From an uncultured bacterium (GTDB lineage Bacteria > Actinomycetota > Coriobacteriia > Coriobacteriales > Eggerthellaceae): 41,056 nucleotides of DNA. Below the pieces are notes generated by a model. The model did not search any database, was not told the origin of the DNA, and was given only the letters and a program-made list of their open reading frames with translations. Each line of letters opens with the position of its first letter. Positions within the stretch are counted from its first letter, which is position 1. The position numbers were made by a program, and so were the translations under genes. The stretch spans positions 1 through 41,056 of the forward strand of contig CALADF010000042.1 of NCBI GenBank assembly GCA_937890835.1, written 5' to 3'. Shown here piece after piece: positions 39,192 through 41,056 of this stretch.

Positions 39192-40229
39192 TTAGCAGAT
39201 CTTGCAGACCCAGCCCTCGGGGCCTTCGATCTTGCAGCGCTGGATGTCGGTCAGCGTGGAGCGCAGCTTGCTCATGACAGGGCCTGCGTTCTCGGTGCCG
39301 TCGGGGAACTCCACGTGCACGTCTGCCGTTTCGATGCATCCCACCGGCGAGATGACCGCCGCCGTTCCGCACAGGCCGCACTCGACGAAATCGCCGTTGG
39401 CGACCTCTTCGAACTTCACGGGACGCTCGATGACGTTCATGCCGAGGATGTCTTTGGCCACCGTCACCAGCGAGCGGCGCGTGATGGAGGGCAAGATGGA
39501 GTTCGTGAACGACTGCGGCACCACGAGGTTTCCCTCCTTGTCGACGAACAGCACGTTGGCGCCGCCCGTTTCCTCGACATAGGTGCGCGTCTGCGAGTCG
39601 AGGTAAAGGTTCTCGGAGTAGCCGTTCTTATGGGCCTCCTCGTAGGGATGCAAGCTCATGGCGTAGTTCAGACCCGCCTTGATGTCGCCGGTGCCGCGCG
39701 GCGCCGCGCGATCGTAGTCGGCCACGGTGATGGTGATGGCCTCCTTGTCGCCCTTGAAGTAGGGGCCGACCGGCGTCACGAGGATGCGGAACTGGTACTC
39801 GTCAGCGGGTTTCACGCCGATGACGACGCCGGTTGCGAACATGTAGGGGCGGATGTAGAGCGACGCGCCCGAGCCGTAAGGCGGCACCCATTCCTTGTTG
39901 GCCTCGACGACCATCTTCACGGCCTCGACGAACTTGTCCTCGGGGAACTCCGGCATCACCAGGCGGCGCGCTGAATCGGCCATGCGCTTGGCGTTCATGT
40001 CGGGGCGGAAGCAGACGATGTCGCCGCTTTCGGTGGTGTAAGCCTTCAACCCCTCGAACACCTCCTGGCAGTAGTGCAGGATGCCCGCGCACTCGCTCAT
40101 GGTGACGGTGTGGTCCTCGGTCAGGCCGCCTTCCTCCCATGCGCCGTTGCGGTAGTTGCAGACGTAGCTGTAGCTGGTCTCCATGTACGCGAAGCTGAGG
40201 TTGCCCCAGTCGATGTCCTTCTTTTCCAC
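39192..40229 (-). CDS. ilvE: Branched-chain amino acid aminotransferase
   Basis: A 345-residue fold-IV PLP enzyme that makes or degrades leucine, isoleucine and valine with 2-oxoglutarate. Landmarks are FEGLKAY with FRPDMNAKRM near residue 60-80, PLP lysine in GDIKAGLNYA (about 183), YVEETGGANVLFVD, ITRRSLV and ECGLCGTAAVISPVG. This is the long (IlvE type II) form. Start is GTG 40229, ten bases after GGAG; the in-register ATG nearby belongs to another frame. The end WVCKIC carries two cysteines. It is monocistronic, with its own terminator. Confidence 0.92.
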   Translation of the reverse strand: MEKKDIDWGNLSFAYMETSYSYVCNYRNGAWEEGGLTEDHTVTMSECAGILHYCQEVFEGLKAYTTESGDIVCFRPDMNAKRMADSARRLVMPEFPEDKFVEAVKMVVEANKEWVPPYGSGASLYIRPYMFATGVVIGVKPADEYQFRILVTPVGPYFKGDKEAITITVADYDRAAPRGTGDIKAGLNYAMSLHPYEEAHKNGYSENLYLDSQTRTYVEETGGANVLFVDKEGNLVVPQSFTNSILPSITRRSLVTVAKDILGMNVIERPVKFEEVANGDFVECGLCGTAAVISPVGCIETADVHVEFPDGTENAGPVMSKLRSTLTDIQRCKIEGPEGWVCKIC

Positions 40230-40265
40230 GGTAGCTCATCTCCAAATCGTCAAGGGGGGGACATT

Positions 40266-40283
40266 GGTATGTAACTCCATACC
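40266..40283. promoter_or_regulatory. Palindrome upstream of ilvE
   Basis: GGTATG, six bases, CATACC: a perfect 6-bp inverted repeat 37-54 nt before the ilvE start. It could be an operator or leader hairpin; no T-box or attenuator peptide is seen. Confidence 0.4.
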
Positions 40284-40489
40284 GTAGCGCATGCTCGTGT
40301 CCAAGCTGTTAAAAGCCCGGTGCTTTTTCGGCGCTTGGCCTGCTTGGCCGAGACACCTTCGGGCTTGCGTGGGGTGTGACCGCTTGGATGAGACGGCCTT
40401 GCGACCGGATGTTTCTGCGAGCGATCACGGGGCTTGCGTGGGATGGACTGTGCGGCTGGCGGTCGTCCCGCGCAAGCCGCTGCGCGCAC

Positions 40490-40554
40490 GTCGCCCGCAC
40501 GTCGCCCGCGTGTCGCACGTCGCCCGCATGCCGCACGTCGCCCGCGTGCCGCAT
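40490..40554 (+). repeat. 18-nt minisatellite
   Basis: Three 18-nt units at 40501-40518, 40519-40536 and 40537-40554 follow the pattern GTCGCCCGCRTGYCGCAY, preceded by an 11-nt partial unit at 40490-40500. Confidence 0.8.
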
Positions 40555-40748
40555 GCGCAACGTCACCACTCGTGCGCCGTCTTCGCCCCATCGTGTCCGC
40601 GCCCTCTGCCGCACGCCGCCTTCGTGTCGCTTGTGCACCGCCTGTGCGCACAGCCGCAGCCTGCGCGCCGGATGCGCATCCACGCGTTCTCGCTGAGTCG
40701 TCTGCATTTTCGTTGTTTCAGCCTGGCGTGCACGAAACGGGGCTTTGC

Positions 40749-40939
40749 GATTCCGTTTTTTTAACGACTTGTATCACTCGCTGTGTTGAGTGCGACCTTA
40801 AGAAAAAAGGGGGGGTGTATCCTGACCAGGCATTTTCGCAGATGTTATTCAAGTTTTACGGTACTCGATGGTTCCAGATGGGGCTGAACGACCGAAGAGG
40901 AGCCTTTTGATTGATACAAGTCGGCCGAAAACGGGAATC
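40749..40939 (+). repeat. Dispersed inverted-repeat element, copy 2
   Basis: Ends 40749-40775 and 40913-40939 (27 nt each) are inverted copies at 21 of 27 positions. The right end reads GATACAAGTCG then GAAAACGGGAATC, nearly the same as 421-447. The interior CCTGACCAGG block (about 40816-40842) matches the complemented interior of copy 1. Orientation is opposite to copy 1. Confidence 0.7.
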
Positions 40940-41056
40940 AAGGGGGCGGAAAACTCGCGCGAGCCTTGCGGGTCGTGCCTGCGGGTTTCGTCGCGCGAAC
41001 GTTTTCGGCGACGCGAGGGGCGGAGATCCGCTCGGACGCGCCGGCTTAGCGGTTCG

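Larger units (their letters stand above)
40230..41056. other. Gene-free region right of ilvE
   Basis: No supported gene. It contains the ilvE upstream palindrome, an 18-nt minisatellite (40490-40554), and the second dispersed inverted-repeat element (40749-40939) in a local AT-rich patch. Frames read through 40376-40910 are Ala/Arg/His-rich and have no ribosome site. Confidence 0.6.

Noticed and set aside
40490..40554. CRISPR array
   Set aside because: 18-nt units are directly adjacent with no spacers and no cas genes.

Overview
The window looks like the chromosome of a high-GC, anaerobic actinobacterium of the class Coriobacteriia, most likely family Eggerthellaceae (Eggerthella, Gordonibacter, Adlercreutzia, Raoultibacter and relatives). 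The reasons are the strong GC bias with long antisense shadow frames, GTG and TTG starts behind good Shine-Dalgarno sites, a cobalamin-riboswitch surface-protein/ECF locus, a DUF5685 chaperone operon and a COG2407-type isomerase. The genus is inferred from gene content, not from a search.

Layout. 1-650: no gene; a terminator and one copy of a dispersed inverted-repeat element. 651-3229 (-): divergent type III pantothenate kinase, a Cys-rich small protein and a CmpB-type membrane protein. 3385-6148: OPT-family transporter (+) facing a formate/nitrite channel (-). 6739-14064 (+): extended -10 promoter, cobalamin riboswitch, two DUF4430 (transcobalamin-like) surface proteins and a complete ECF transporter (T, fused A-A', S), probably a corrinoid capture and uptake locus. 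14065-18160: AT-richer cassette with a broken YoeB-like toxin, a TetR regulator, its palindromic operator, a nitrilase-family amidohydrolase, a small membrane protein and an MFS transporter. 18443-21510 (-): FecBCD/BtuFCD-type metal-chelate ABC importer. 21709-26642: GPH symporter (-), PucR/CdaR-type regulator (+) and COG2407 sugar-isomerase-like protein (+), linked by a repeated operator-like motif. 26892-29031 (+): SufE with an extra C-terminal domain, and SufS. 29134-33075 (-): Zn-ribbon membrane protein, DUF5685, J-domain protein and a DnaK paralogue. 33337-33834 (+): DUF1648 protein. 34051-38958 (-): two ArsM-like methyltransferases, one fused to an ArsS-type radical SAM enzyme, with a G3E GTPase between them. 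39192-40229 (-): ilvE. 40230-41056: no gene; minisatellite and a second copy of the dispersed element.

The most interesting system is the 34.0-39.0 kb locus. An ArsM-like domain with all three arsenic-binding cysteines is joined in one chain to an ArsS-like radical SAM/DUF3641 domain. Upstream lie a second ArsM paralogue with an altered cysteine set and a CobW-type GTPase whose CxCC metal motif reads CICY. This predicts an organoarsenic (arsenosugar-precursor-like) or related metalloid pathway. The gap before the fusion gene holds two palindromes sharing one 39-nt core but with unrelated arms. Second in interest are the riboswitch-DUF4430-ECF locus and the PucR-type regulon.
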